Shown: positions 37,741 through 49,600, counted from the first letter of the stretch. The stretch: 64,000 bases of DNA from Thysanoteuthis rhombus (GCA_963457665.1 OY735231.1:41220524-41284523), one strand, 5' to 3'. Notes: a model not told the origin generated them from the letters alone. Numbers and translations: made by a program.

Positions 37741-38512
37741 CACTTATTTCCAGTGGGCTAAGCGTTTGGAAATCCTGGGATGCCCTGTCGTCATAATCCC
37801 CTTTCTCTACGTCGCTGATAGAGAGCTATATAACTAAACGTCTAGCCCTAAAGAAGCTCATCGGTTTGGAATCAGAGCTTGGTTAACTTCCCAAGGCTGG
37901 AGAACCAAATCTGCCCTTTCCTTTTCTGAAAGGCTGGAAAGAGATGGGTACGAGACATTCCAAAAAGCATTTCTACAGAGTGAATATCAACACTCCCGAC
38001 TGGAATTTGACTCAGGTCGACGATTCCCTCATCGACACCGTTACTGCCACAGTAATTACACAAAAATTCAATTTATGTATTCATGAAGGAATTGTAATAT
38101 AGTAATTGCCAGTCTGGAACGAGAATTATTAGGAAAAACACTATTTAAACTGATAAGGGAGTGTGTTTTCCTTAATTAGTTGTATTAATTTGAACTGGTT
38201 GACATTCAATTCTTAAAATCAACACGTCTAAATCTGTCTCCTTTTTTTGAAGCTCTCATTGAAGTGAAAAATATGTCAATAGTTTACGTGACAAGTCTCT
38301 TTGATGAGAGCAACATTGAGTCTTTCGTTTCGCTTAATTACGACAGAATGCACTTTCGCCATTTGATTGAATAGATCTGGATGGATATCAGTAATTCTAT
38401 TCTGTAATTAGATGAGCAATCTCTGCTAGGAGAGATGAGATCTCGACTGCAACAGAATTAATGCTGATGGAAAAAATTTTGGGACAAGTTATTCATTGAA
38501 AGGTACATCTGG
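37741..38512. repeat. Segmental duplication array, unit 1, right part
   Basis: Collinear with 43300-43985: CACTTATTTCCAGTGGGCTA/CACTTACTTCGATGGGGCAA, the TCGTCATAATCCCCTTTC block, AGGAATTTGAACTC-type words, ATTGCCAGTCTGGAACGAGA/ATTACCAGTCTGAGAAGGAT, and TTAGGAAAAACA...TTAAACTGATAA. Non-coding. Confidence 0.75.
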
Positions 38513-38514
38513 AG

Positions 38515-39140
38515 GTAGGCTAGTTGCCTGTCGCAAAGTGATCTTCCAGTGGGTACAAGCAAGAAACGTGGTTTTTGCAAGAACTGCCGTAAAACAAATG
38601 CTGACCAGAATCGAAAAAGCATACCCGAAGAAAGTCTACTTAGGGCAAGGAGTCTTCAATGAAATCTCCAAAAGCAGAAGAGAGACAAATAATCATTGAA
38701 GGTTTGCAAAGCTTTCCATTGATCAAACTCGAATATCAAGAACAAAAACATCAAATTGGTCTCAAACAGACGAGTTAACAACCAATGCATCCTATGCAGC
38801 TGAAAGATGAAACTAAACAAAAAGATTGACCCACAAGCTGGCCCTCAAGCTGAGAGTCACACAATGTGCACAAGAGAGAATTATTGTCGATATTACATAG
38901 AAAGATCACTAAACAGCACAAAATATTAGAAAACAAACGGAGAGAATCCTCCAGGATCATTCATGGAACCGTGACCGACATAAAATAGCGTGACGGACTT
39001 GACAAGATCAGATGGTGTGATTAACTCAACAAGTTCTAAGAGTATCGACAATTCCCATGATAGAGAGGTCTGGAAAATTTTGAAAATGATTTATGTCCAA
39101 CGACGGATGGTAAAAAGCTGCTGCAAATGATGATTTATTC
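38515..39140 (+). mobile_element. RTE-type LINE, decayed fragment
   Basis: Begins GTGATCTTCCAGTGGGTACA, matching GATGATCTTCCAATGTGTAC at 32355. It ends TTATGTCCAACGACGGATGG, AAATGATGATT, the RTE 3' end. In between are an N-N-Q-C-I-L block and degenerate coding sequence. It is probably the duplicated counterpart of the copy at 32342-32878. Confidence 0.65.
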
Positions 39141-39199
39141 ATTAGAATGAAATAAATCCTTGCATATTTCTCACAAATGTTGATGAGTAAGTGACATGA

Positions 39200-41040
39200 C
39201 TACCAACCAAACTTCTTTAGATATATGTTAGTTTTTACCCCTTTATATATGGAGACGACTGCCTTTTTGGTTTTTGTTGTTTCATTTTTTGTTCTTGTTC
39301 TTATTATGATAGGAAAACAGTCAACTCAAATATATTTCACTCATATCTAGACAAACAATTGTGTTAAAGAGAAACATTACAAAAAAAATTTTTTCGCTGA
39401 CAATTAAAAATGAAAGTTTTGTTCCGGGAATGATCCTAAAGAACGCTTCTTTTCGACACTGAAACGTCAGCACACATCAACAGCACTGGATTTACCTTAG
39501 CGCTGGAATAGCAGCACCGAAAAGGTAGAATGAACAGCGCTTGATTAGTTCTTCCTTATCTTCAGTGTGTAGCCTCATTCACTCCTAACATAACAACCGT
39601 CATCGATTATCGATTGTTAGCCATAAATCATTTTTGTTATGGTGAATGCAGACCCTTTTCAGAGGAAACACACAATAAACCATAATGGCAGGAGACGTTG
39701 TATTTTTTTGTTTTTTTTTTCTAATCTACACCAATTTGTTTTGATCGTTTCTTATTGAATCCAGCTGGGCTTACACTCTTCCACTTATTCTCTTTCTTTC
39801 AACCTTTCTGTATCTTTCGTTTGTCGTCTCTCATTCTCAATCCCCAGTGTTACTTATCTCTGCTTCAAATTCAGTATTCAATTTCTCACTGCATTTGCAT
39901 CGTTTGAAACAAAGAAGCACCATTTTGGACCTTGCTTTCTTTCTAGCAACAGGGAGTGAAAGAAAATTCAATTTTTGTATTATTTCCTTTTTAAAATCTG
40001 TCTAGACTATTTAATGGGAAAGAGTTCAATAAGGAAACCACCTATACTTATACGGAACAGTGGAAAAGTAGGAAGCATTAAACACTGATATCCTGCATAT
40101 GATAACGAGATATAAAATTGAGACGGTTACCAAGATTAATGTGTTTTTTAGTCAAGAGTGCAAAACACACAATAAATATCTCAAGTTTTTATCTGGTGTG
40201 AGTTTTAGGAACCATATCGCATTTTAGATGTAATACAGTGAGAGCAAAATGTATATGATACTGATCGAAAAGTTCATTATAACACCCTGACACGTTTCAA
40301 AATTAACAGAGCGTGAACAAAAGATTTTTGATTTTTGTACGTAATATATCAGTGTTCGATGCAGTTCCAATAATTTTGTATCTTTTCAAGTCCTTGGTCT
40401 TTAATCTGTCAATTGTAAAGGATGTTAAAATGAATCCGTTGAATAACAATGGATGCTTTTTGCACTAAGTTTATACAATATCAAAAAGGTAATTTTAACA
40501 TCCTTATACACCTTCAGCATTGATAAAACTTGGACCAAAGATTTTTTTTCATACTAACGTTTCAATGCTAAGCCCTACTTCGATATTTTCTTTCGATTTT
40601 AGGATTTATTTCCAGTCGTTAGTCAACATTTTTTCGATTTTGGAATTGTATATCGATGTCAAAATGATCCTTTTGAAATATTTAGGGTACATTTTGCACT
40701 CATTACACATCTATGTCTCTTTTGATCAAATAAGTAAAACTTATAACGTTAAATAGATATTCATAGTTTATATTTGTTGAGCATTATGAGAACACGAGGG
40801 AAAGAATAAGTAAGACTTCCGAACAAAAAATATTTCATGCTTCTCACAATACATATACTATTGTTCTTTATGATTTTTCTGAATGATACAATTTCACGTC
40901 AAAATTGAGCTACGTGTCATCTCGGTCAGTTTCTCATCTTCCTCGATTCAAAATAAATATTGAGTGGAGTTAAAATGAAGATTTTACATATTTAAGGATT
41001 CAAACGCACATACGTTTATGAACATTCAAACATCACACAC
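39200..41040. repeat. Segmental duplication array, unit 2, left half
   Basis: Homologous to 32960-34325 with the near-identical patch at 39540-39890. Downstream, TAATGGGAAAGAGTTCAATA, GTCAAGAGTGCAAAACACAC and AAAAGTTCATTATAACACCC align with unit 1; TTGAGCATTATGAGAACACG near 40780 aligns with unit 0b. No conserved frame. Confidence 0.8.
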
Positions 41041-41044
41041 ACAC

Positions 41045-41304
41045 ACATATATATATATATATGATCTTCCATAGGAATAGAGCACTCTGGTGGATGAGGG
41101 ATTTCTGTGTAAATAAAATATAACGCTTAAATTCAGCCTCACTCACTGTCCAGTTCCGTAGTCCAGCGGTAGGATATCGGCCTGTGTGTCTGAAGTGAAG
41201 GTTTCAACTCTCCCTCGCGGTACTGGATTAGATAAAATAATGGAAAGTCAATAGCCACACTGAAGAAATGTAATACATCGAAACTGCTGTCTGTGGATGA
41301 CACA

Positions 41305-41342
<38 letters not shown>
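41045..41342 (+). mobile_element. tRNA-derived SINE with (TA)n tail
   Basis: Flanked by (TA)n on both sides. The head has AGTCCAGCGGTAGGATATC (A-box-like) and AGGTTTCAACTCTCCC (B-box-like), the tail GAAGAAATGTAATACATCGA and ATGACACAAT, then (TA)n. It is collinear with 2200-2460, so the same family. It lies inside duplication unit 2 and has no counterpart in unit 1, so it arrived after the duplication. Confidence 0.75.
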
Positions 41343-41345
<3 letters not shown>

Positions 41346-41389
41346 GGGGGGGAGAATAAGCCGATTTATTTTTATCAGATTAAGTATTG

Positions 41390-43990
41390 TAAACCACTGC
41401 TTCTCAAACTAAAGCTTGTGACACCCTTCTGCGGATCGCACGGAGCTTATTAGAATTTGCTGGAATATGAAGGACTCGTCAGTACGATTAATAGTTGAAC
41501 AACCATGACGTCAAACTTTGAAGTCAATGTAGAAAAAATCCCATCGAAGAAGGAGTATGGTCAGAATTGATTATAGCCACGATATTCCCAACATTTCCCC
41601 ACCCAAAAACTTTTTTCAAAAAATCAAAGAATGTATTCTGGAAGGGGTGTAATGGGGTGCCATTTCCAATTTTAACATCTATAAACAGCATGGCTAGGAG
41701 TGTTGTAAAACACACATACATACGCATATAAAAAAGGATATAACTTTTGCCACCTTTGGTTGCTACGGTGGTTCAATTTTCATGAGACTGTTTTTTTTTT
41801 TTTGTGAAAATACTACTCCTATTGATATCTATTGTGGAATTTCTCAATTTTACTCAATAATTTTAAGAATTTAAATTTCATTTTCTTACATTTTAGTAAA
41901 AGAAATCGAAGCATCTTCGATAATGAACAGTAAACACTGCAAATAATATTTTGGAAATTTTTTTTTTCGGGCAGGTGATCTGTGTCTATGTTCAGTAAAA
42001 GTAAGATTTTATCTGAATACTAATTGTATAAGTGTCTATTACTTTTATAACACTGAGGACGGGAAATCAATAAAAAAAAAATTCATATTTGACTACTGTT
42101 TGCCTTCATCTAAATTTTTCATTGTTTATTTTTACCAGTAAAAGCAAAAGAGAAAAAAAACGACTAGAAATTTGTTTCCAATGAATTTTCTTTCAGGGGT
42201 TGCTATTTACGATGTTAAGATCGCTCAACTAGAGACTTTCCGTACATAGTACAACCATCTAATATCATCATTAAAAAAAAATACTGAAATTCATCTTTAT
42301 CAATTAAAAATGAAAAAAACGAATATCAAAGTCAGCATTACAGCGACTAGAATGCTCCCCTGCTCTTATAGAAAAACTATGATCCTCCATAACTGACATT
42401 TCCCAAAGCGTAACCGAAGTTTTATCGATTGGAACCAATAAAATATCCTCTGAGAAATAAAATCTCGTACAGTTTTCCGCTTTTAGTGGTTGAACAAATG
42501 TTAAACATTTTCGAATACAACTTAACTCTGGGTGTGAATCGACGACTTTCAGTAAACAAAGACGATAAATAATAAACCCTTGAGGTAAAAAATCTTCTTT
42601 TTTTTTTTCCATCTGTTGTGTTTCGTACAGAGAAATATATTAAAGAACATACTTTTACTGTGCGTGACCCTGCCAAAGGTTGTGCAACACCAATGTCGAG
42701 AATCGATATTTATATCTGACCATTACTAAACTCAGTACGCTCGAACATTTTGGAGCTCTTGTCATCCCCAAACAAACCCGATTGCGTTGTGTAAAAAGAC
42801 ATTTGTTAAAGAACAGATTTTATGTCCGTGCAGTCAGATTTTTCTATCATTTTCCTTGAGCAACGCTCTGATTCTCGGTAGATATTACATAAATATGTGT
42901 ATGCATATATGTGTATGTATATATGTATATGTGTGTGTGTTTGCTGTTGTGTAAATGCACTAATTCTCGGTACATATTACATAAATATGTGTGCGTATAT
43001 GTGTGTGTGAGTAAATGAACCCGAATATTTTCCAGTGAACGATAGTTAACAGGCTAATCCCTCTATTATTGCTGCCTCATTCCAGACTTAGACAAAGATT
43101 TCAATGGCCTCTTTTCTGTCTCTACAGACGATGGAATGACGCAGGATTCATGAAAATATCGCTCATGTTTCGAGTAATTATCAGACTAAGGAGGATAACA
43201 TTGAGGAAGACACAATTTAAACAAATAAGTGCGTTTGTTTATACAATCAGTTATATCGATTTGAACTGGACGATATTCAGTCATAAACAGCTAAATTTCA
43301 CTTACTTCGATGGGGCAAAACGTGCAAAAATCCTGTGATGCTCAATCGTGATAATTTCACCTCTTTCCCTTGTTGATGTAGTCCAGAGGAAACGAGCTTT
43401 ACGTCTGGCGTCAACCTGGATTTAGGAGTTACTCGAAGGACGTCGAACTGGAAGCCAAACCACCTCAAGGGGGCTCTGCTCCTTTTTTTCGAATTACAGT
43501 TGCCCCTCTCCCTGATTTCTCGAGGCTAAAGAGCCCAATCTGCGCGGGTATTTTCCCGTTCGCTGGTAAAAGAGAAAATATGGATCCAAGACTTTCCTAA
43601 GTGCATTCGGGAAAAGACAGTATAAATAGCCCTTCCAGGAGTTTGAACTCGGGGCACCAAATCATTGTCCGTTCTCTTACCGTTACACCAATTGCACAAA
43701 TATGCAATATATCAAGGAAAAAATTGTTTACGTTTCAAGCAATTACCAGTCTGAGAAGGATATTGTTAGGAAAAACAGGATTCAAACAGAGAGCGAAATG
43801 TGTTTTCTCAAATTAGTTATATTGATTTTAACCGGGTGACATTCAATTCTACAAATGTACATTCTGATTATTGTATGTTTCTGTTTTTGAAGCATTCATA
43901 GAAGTAAGAGAAATGTATCAAGAGTTTACATGTGGGTCTTTTGTTTCGTCAAATTACTACAGAAGACATTTTTTTACAATCTGAGTAAGA
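41390..43990. repeat. Segmental duplication array, unit 2, right part
   Basis: Collinear with 35330-38510 except for the LINE in unit 1. Near 43220-43300 the sequence runs straight through the region where unit 1 carries a LINE. The start AACCACTGCTTCTCAAACTA near 41395 resembles a hAT terminus. The interior shows AATGAACAGTAAACACTGCA, ATATTACATAAATATGTGTG and the TCTGTCTCTACAGACGATGG block. Non-coding. Confidence 0.7.
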
Positions 43991-43994
43991 ATCG

Positions 43995-44475
43995 ACGATT
44001 CTGTTCTGTGGTTGAAATAATCAGAAGAGAAAGAAGGACATACAACCAATGCATTATATGTAGAGCTGAAGGATGGAACCTAACCAAAAGGTTGTCCGTC
44101 AAATTGAGAAGTTTTTGGTAAGAACTACAAAACATGCACAAGAAAGAATCATACTCAAGATCACATGGAGAGACTACAAGACAGCCCAGTATATTGGAAG
44201 GAAAGCTGGGGTGGGATACATCCTAGAATCCATCAGAAAACTAAAATGTCAATAGGCCGATGATGTTGCAAGAATGTCAGACAACCATTGGACATCATGA
44301 CGGACAACAAGGATCTCTAGAGATCATGTGCATAAGTGTAGCTGGCTAAAAACAAGATGGTGTGACGAACTAGACGAGTCCAGAAAGTATTGGCCCTACG
44401 AGGCCCAAGATCGGGGAGTCTAGCGAATTTCGGGGAACGTGTACGTCTAATAATGATGATGATTGTGTTGATGAT
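43995..44475 (+). mobile_element. RTE-type LINE, 3' fragment
   Basis: Encodes T-Y-N-Q-C-I-I-C-R-A-E-G-W-N-L-T-K-R, then K-H-A-Q-E-R-I-I-L-K-I-T-W-R-D-Y-K-T, the A-D-D-V-A-R-M-S-D-N-H-W-T version of the W-A-G-H-V-A-R segment, and a GATGATGATTG tail. 5'-truncated near the end of the RT. It lies at the right edge of duplication unit 2, as comparable LINE pieces do for units 0 and 1. Confidence 0.75.
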
Positions 44476-44627
44476 CCGTTAGAGACATCTGATTCCCATT
44501 CATTTCTTGTCGCTTACTGGTAGAGGGCTCGGTGGTGGGCTTTTGTTTTTTCGTCATTGAGCATAGTTTAAAGATCGGTGTCCTCCAAGATGATTGATGG
44601 TATCACCATGAGATAATATCAATAGGA
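44476..44627. other. Short spacer, nothing recognised
   Basis: Lies between the LINE tail and the 5S-like relic. Confidence 0.4.
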
Positions 44628-44715
44628 CTGAAAACTGCTATCTGTGTTTGATATACCCAGTTTGTCATCCATCCAGGCACAGACTAGGCTCGACATTGCT
44701 TAACTTCGGTGATCG
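44628..44715 (-). pseudogene. 5S-rRNA-derived relic (internal and 3' part)
   Basis: On the minus strand: CGATCACCGAAGTTAAGCAA, TGTCGAGCC, then CTGGATGGATGAC. This is the conserved 5S internal control region and the GGATGGGTGACC segment, with a few substitutions. The first third of 5S is missing. It may be a 5S pseudogene or the head of a 5S-derived SINE (SINE3 class). Confidence 0.7.
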
Positions 44716-46105
44716 TAAATCTTTTTCGGAAAATTTCTAATCAATCTTTTTTTTAGAGCAGTACATTTATGTAGCAATAGAAAAAAATAAAAATTTGAAA
44801 TATTTTTCACTTCAAAGTATATATAATGTATTTGAAATAAATCATATCTTATTCATTTACATAAATATCCCCAAATAGAAAAGATGCAAAACGTTTGGCA
44901 TAATCAAATGGCATATTCAAATAATCAAATATATTTTTCGAAGAATTTTTTTGATAATTTCCTTGAAATTTCTTGAAATTTAACTTGGTTTCATAGTCAG
45001 AGTTCCAGCAAGTTCCACAAATAAACTACATTCCTAGAAAAGCACTGAAGACATATTCTAGAAGCATTTCGCTGATGTTCGTAGAAAGATCTTTTAAGAA
45101 TGATATACAAATATAAAACTTTTTGCTGCTTATGTTATTCCTAGCATTTTATGTTATATTAAACAGACTAATTTTGCTTTTTTTTAATCTCAAACTTATT
45201 TTTTTTAAATGATAGGACATAAAGTCTTAAGAGTTTTCACTGGGTGATCTTCATTGTTCTATCAATTGTGTAAATCAACCATTAGGATAAATGTGCAAAT
45301 AGAATCAAAAGAAATGTGACCAATTTGGAGGTTTCTTTTTACAATTTTTCAATTTTAAAAGTCATTCACAAATTCGAAAAGAACGTCTTCATTGGACTCC
45401 TAAATCTGTAAAAATAGAAAGAAACATAAATTTGGCAAGAATACATTTGGAAATTCATTAAATTGTCAAACTATGGTCCTGTTGGAATTTCATTAGCCTT
45501 CTGACCTTTCAGCAGCGTGCCCTAAAATGAAATGTCACATTCCAAGGAGACATCTGACAAAACTGAACATCTACTTAATTCTTCATGTTTTTGTTTTTTT
45601 TTTTTTGTTTGTTTTATTTTATTTATTTTTTTTTTTGTTCGTATTTACTTCCCAAAATCATTTTATTGATAAAATGTTTAACCGGTTTGGAAGATTCTAT
45701 TTATTATTATGCATATTTATTTACTGTTTACAAAGATCTCTGTTTGCGAAGACAAGCCATTCATCCATTCATACTCGTGTGTAGATCAAGTTTTGAAAAC
45801 CTAATTTTCCAGGTGAAAATTGGATGTCGACCTACATATGAGTAATTAGTCAGGTTGAAATTCAATTATAATGAGAAGTACTGTGAAAAAAACCTTGATT
45901 TCAAAAAGAATACCGTTGATAATTCTGTGATCATAAATCGAAGGTTGTCCTTTACACGAAATACGCTCATACTATGTAGGGTTTTTTCTATATTTCACCT
46001 TTTTTTTTTTTTTTGATAAATTTTTATCTGCAACTGTTGATGTGGGATAAATTTTGATTCTTCATTGAACTTACACTCAAACACAACCATCCAATTTCTT
46101 TCTGT
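44716..46105. other. Non-coding stretch, nothing recognised
   Basis: Very AT-rich. T-runs near 45595 and 46005 create phenylalanine-rich frames with no gene character. Confidence 0.4.
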
Positions 46106-46109
46106 CTAT

Positions 46110-46171
<62 letters not shown>
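46106..46171. repeat. (CT)n microsatellite
   Basis: About 60 bp of uninterrupted CT. Confidence 0.95.
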
Positions 46172-46173
<2 letters not shown>

Positions 46174-46599
46174 ATGAATCTAAAATATACGTGAGAGGTG
46201 TGTTTGTGTGTTCGTTTTTCACGCTAAAAAGTAAGTAGACATAGGTGTAGTCCAAAAATCTGTCTTCCCTTTTCAATGAACCTGAGGAAGCTTTTAAAAC
46301 AAAAAGTTGGTTTTAGAGAAGGGTGGGAGGTTCTATTCACAACGAAACTATAATGCATGAATGAAACCTACTTTTCACCCATATACATATCTTCTTTTTT
46401 ATATAGGTTCATACATGATTGTTCCAGGGGTGAAAAGTAATGGTAGAAGCACTCTTTAAGGGGTCAAAGTTGAGAGAGACCTGCCCTCAAATCCAAATTA
46501 AATTTCCAAAAATTTAGATAAAAACATTTTACAGTGGTATTCTACTTATAATTTAGCTATAAGGCAGAACTGGGCGCTTACTTTCCGTTCAAAATGTGG

Positions 46600-46602
<3 letters not shown>
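46172..46602. other. Spacer with a weak copy of the duplication-unit sequence
   Basis: Near 46330-46380, TTCTATTCACAACGAAACTA and CCTACTTTTCACCC resemble GCTATTTACAATGCAACTA and CCTACTTTTGTCTACC near 36030. The duplicated unit may therefore contain a dispersed repeat. Confidence 0.35.
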
Positions 46603-46657
<55 letters not shown>

Positions 46658-46965
46658 AATTGATAATTGTATAATCCAAAGACTGCTGTTTTATTGCGTT
46701 ACAACTCTTCAGTGTGGTTATAGACTATCCAGTATCTTTTCCAGTACTGCTAGGTAAGGTCAGAACCACCGCTTCAGACCCAGAGGTAGATGCTCTGCCC
46801 CTGCCCTATGCAAAGCTGGACGGTCAGTAGGACCGAATAAAACGATATATTCACTTATGCAGAATTCCTCATCTACCAGAGTGCTCCTTTTAAGAGTTAG
46901 AAGAGCATTGCTTTGTACCTTATAGTAGACAAGTGCCCTACATAAAATTGCTAAACCCAAAAGAA
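46603..46965 (-). mobile_element. tRNA-derived SINE with (TA)n tail
   Basis: Minus-strand copy of the same SINE family. From high to low coordinates: AATGCTCTTCTAACTC, GAGCACTCTGGTAGATGAGG, a head with GGGCAGGGGCAGAGCATCTA and GTGGTTCTGACCTT, TACTGGATAGTCTATAACCA, GAAGAGTTGTAACGCAATAA, then a (TA)n tail (46603-46654). About 310 bp without the tail. Confidence 0.75.
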
Positions 46966-46979
46966 GCGAGCGTCAATTA

Positions 46980-47190
46980 TACTAATAATTGATAATTGTG
47001 TCATCCAGAGACACCTGTTTCGTTGTATTACAACTCTTCACTTTGGCTATAGACTATCCAATATCCCTTCCAATATTGCTAGGGAGGGTCTAAAAGGTCG
47101 TTCAATTATTGACCGTGATGGCTAATACCGGGAATCGAACGTGGATTCTTCTGCACATGAGGCAAATGTGCTAACCTTTACATCTGCGTT
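46980..47190 (-). mobile_element. tRNA-derived SINE sharing the tail but with a different tRNA-like head
   Basis: On the minus strand the head reads AAAGGTTAGCACATTTGCC (A-box-like) and ACGTTCGATTCCCGG (a near-canonical B box). It is followed by GGATAGTCTATAGCCAAAGT, GAAGAGTTGTAATACAACGA and GATGACACAAT. The body and tail match the neighbouring SINE, but the tRNA-like part does not, and no (TA)n tail follows. Confidence 0.7.
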
Positions 47191-48419
47191 TTATTTCCTT
47201 TATATTCTCTTCTGATATAAGGAGGTAAGATTTTATATACCATAAATTAACTTCCTAGGTAAAATATTTTCTAATCCTGTGACATTAATCGAGGACTGGC
47301 CGTTCAACCAGAAGCTTCAATCGTTCCTCGAATGCTTTAACCGAGCTCAAAGTTATTCATGTATGTTTTTCACTTCATAAACCATTTCTTCAATAAAGAA
47401 TCAGGGCATCTCCTGTAAGTGTAGTATTTTACGGATTTCTTTCATTTAAGAACACCTTTGTTGTGATTGAATAGCGAATCTAGTTGTAGGATCCCGTAGG
47501 GTTTAAATAGCGACAAAGGCAGACTTGATGGAGAAGATGTAATTCTGCTTAAGTTTTCTTTATTTTTCTTTTCATGTAGACAATTTGGAAGATCACTGGG
47601 TTATCACGTAAATGCAATGCTTTTAGGATGACAACAATGTGATTGTTTTTCATGTTAAGCGAGTAGAGGTGAAACGTGAAAGTCGAAATAGCTTCTTCAT
47701 CTACCAAACTGCCTTTGGCGATTCCCCGAAATTCTGTCCTCTGACTGCAGTGACCTCGAAGAGGGAGAGGAATTGGTCGGCTCCAAATATCCTACCCTAG
47801 GAAAAGAGAAAGGACTTAGCATCTACCTTTAATCAGTTCAAGATTACCCCTTCCCGAATGTTTCCCGGATAATGACTTTTTAATTGCCATTTTGGAGTGA
47901 CTTGCTAATGGGACTTTAATTTATATCCCAGGCGATAATGGCCAACGTTGATTGTTTTGTTGGATATTTTCTCCTACCTATGAGCTCCATTCATCATTTC
48001 CGTGAATCGTAGACTAGTTGTTCAAATAACTGACATATAACCGAGCCTTCACAAGCGCTTTTGGATGATAAAAGGACTATGAATTTGATAATCTTGCTCG
48101 TACTAAAATGCTAAACATTCGTTTCTACGCACCCACACATATGTACTCATGTTAACACACACGGTGTATCTGTGGTGCATACACCGTCAGTGCAGGCAAA
48201 ATGCAATTGCTAAACATTTCATTACTGGAGGAACACGTCCCTAACAAGAACATTCTGGTGCGAGCAGGATTATCAAGATTTTAAACCTTTATACATCCAA
48301 AGGCACTTGTGACGGTCAATCAATTGCGTATAATACGGAAGAATACGTGTTGTATGGTGAATTTTCAAGGCAACATCAAGCCGGCAGCCTGGGAGACTGT
48401 GGCTGCCCAGTCATAACAA
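47191..48419. other. Non-repetitive stretch, no gene recognised
   Basis: More balanced composition than most of the window and no transposon relatives seen. No exon could be supported. It is a place where an unrecognised host regulatory element or untranslated region could lie. Confidence 0.35.
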
Positions 48420-48911
48420 GTGCTGGAGATCAATCATAGGCTAACATTTGACGCACGTTCCATTGACTTACAAGTCAAAGGGAGGCCAACAATAAACGAA
48501 TTTTTTCGGACGATTGAAGTCCTGCTGAGAGGACGTTTCGGCGTTTCCCAAAAAAACTCGTTCACTGTTGGTGTCCTCCTTCTGAATCAGAAAACAATTA
48601 TGCATGCACTACAGGTTTGCCTAAGATTGACCTGCCGTGAGTGTGCAGCCCAAATCTCGAACGTTGTTGCAGTTTTTGCAGGTGTATTCTGTACCCATCT
48701 CAGTGCTGTCACTGCCCTCTTTCAACTGTGCTCTCCCCTCTTCCCAATTGACCTCTTTTCTCTATTCTGCGACCTTTTTAAGGTGTACTATCCGAATCCG
48801 AAAGTGGTAAACAGAAATGTTTCCGCCAAAAAAAGCAACTCATATAAACCTCTTCAAAACAACAGACAACATCTAAACAATTTATTTTCATGCGTTCACG
48901 TTGAACGCTGA
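48420..48911 (+). CDS. Unrecognised 163-codon open frame
   Basis: The longest frame in the window that is not explained by a repeat or transposon. The first codons (M-L-E-I-N-H-R-L-T-F-D-A-R-S) and the basic C-terminus (K-K-S-N-S-Y-K-P-L) are polar. Residues about 88-125 are hydrophobic and rich in cysteine, phenylalanine and leucine (A-V-F-A-G-V-F-C-T-H-L...L-F-S-L-F-C-D-L-F). No family motif, signal peptide with a cleavage site, or second exon was recognised. Base composition resembles its surroundings. It could be a chance frame, a fragment of an unknown gene or a decayed element; function cannot be proposed. Confidence 0.15.
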   Translation: MLEINHRLTFDARSIDLQVKGRPTINEFFRTIEVLLRGRFGVSQKNSFTVGVLLLNQKTIMHALQVCLRLTCRECAAQISNVVAVFAGVFCTHLSAVTALFQLCSPLFPIDLFSLFCDLFKVYYPNPKVVNRNVSAKKSNSYKPLQNNRQHLNNLFSCVHVER

Positions 48912-49204
48912 AGATCAATAGCTTTTTAGGCTATCTTCCTTCCTTTTTCCCAGCAATAGGTGTGAAGCAAGAGTAATTCTTTGTTCAAAATACAAAATGC
49001 CACAAGCGAACAGCAAGCAAATAAAAAAGTATCTTGTGAAAGAAGACCAACAAGAAAAAAACATGATAGGTTCATTTCATACATTAGCTCTGTTCCTATG
49101 AAACCACCTCTCACTCAAAAGCCAAGCGATATTTCTATTGCTCGATACTACATGTATGATAAACATGGCAACAAGCCCGTTGGTACATTTTAGTATTTAC
49201 CTTA

Positions 49205-49600
49205 TTCGATGAAACATTATAAATCATTAGTATCGGAAACCGTGATCCAAAACTGTCAATATGGGTTTCTTCAGTATTTGAGCCGAACTGGATGGCTGGT
49301 TAGCTGGCTGACTGGCTATATATGCATTATGCGTACTGGCAGCACAAGTTACGAATCTAAACATTCATTCCTCATTACGTTCGGGACCCACCATCATCTA
49401 AATAGGTTCTGAGTGGGTAGGTTCAATTCGTAATGCAAGTTTATTCTCGCTCGTGTCTGGCAGTATTTACAGTTGTTTTCAAAAAAAGCTTTTTAGTGAT
49501 CACTGTCCGATGAAAAGCGAGAAAAATAACTAACTATGAATTCATCGATCAACTATTTTTCTGATTTTTAATGTAATTGAATTTAGCACCCTCAACGTGG
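49205..49600 (-). repeat. Dispersed repeat family A
   Basis: Minus-strand copy with AAAACTGTCAATATGGGTTT, a GGCTGGTTAGCTGGCTGACT stretch, GTGATCACTGTCCGATGAAA and a degraded left end near 49590. Confidence 0.7.
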
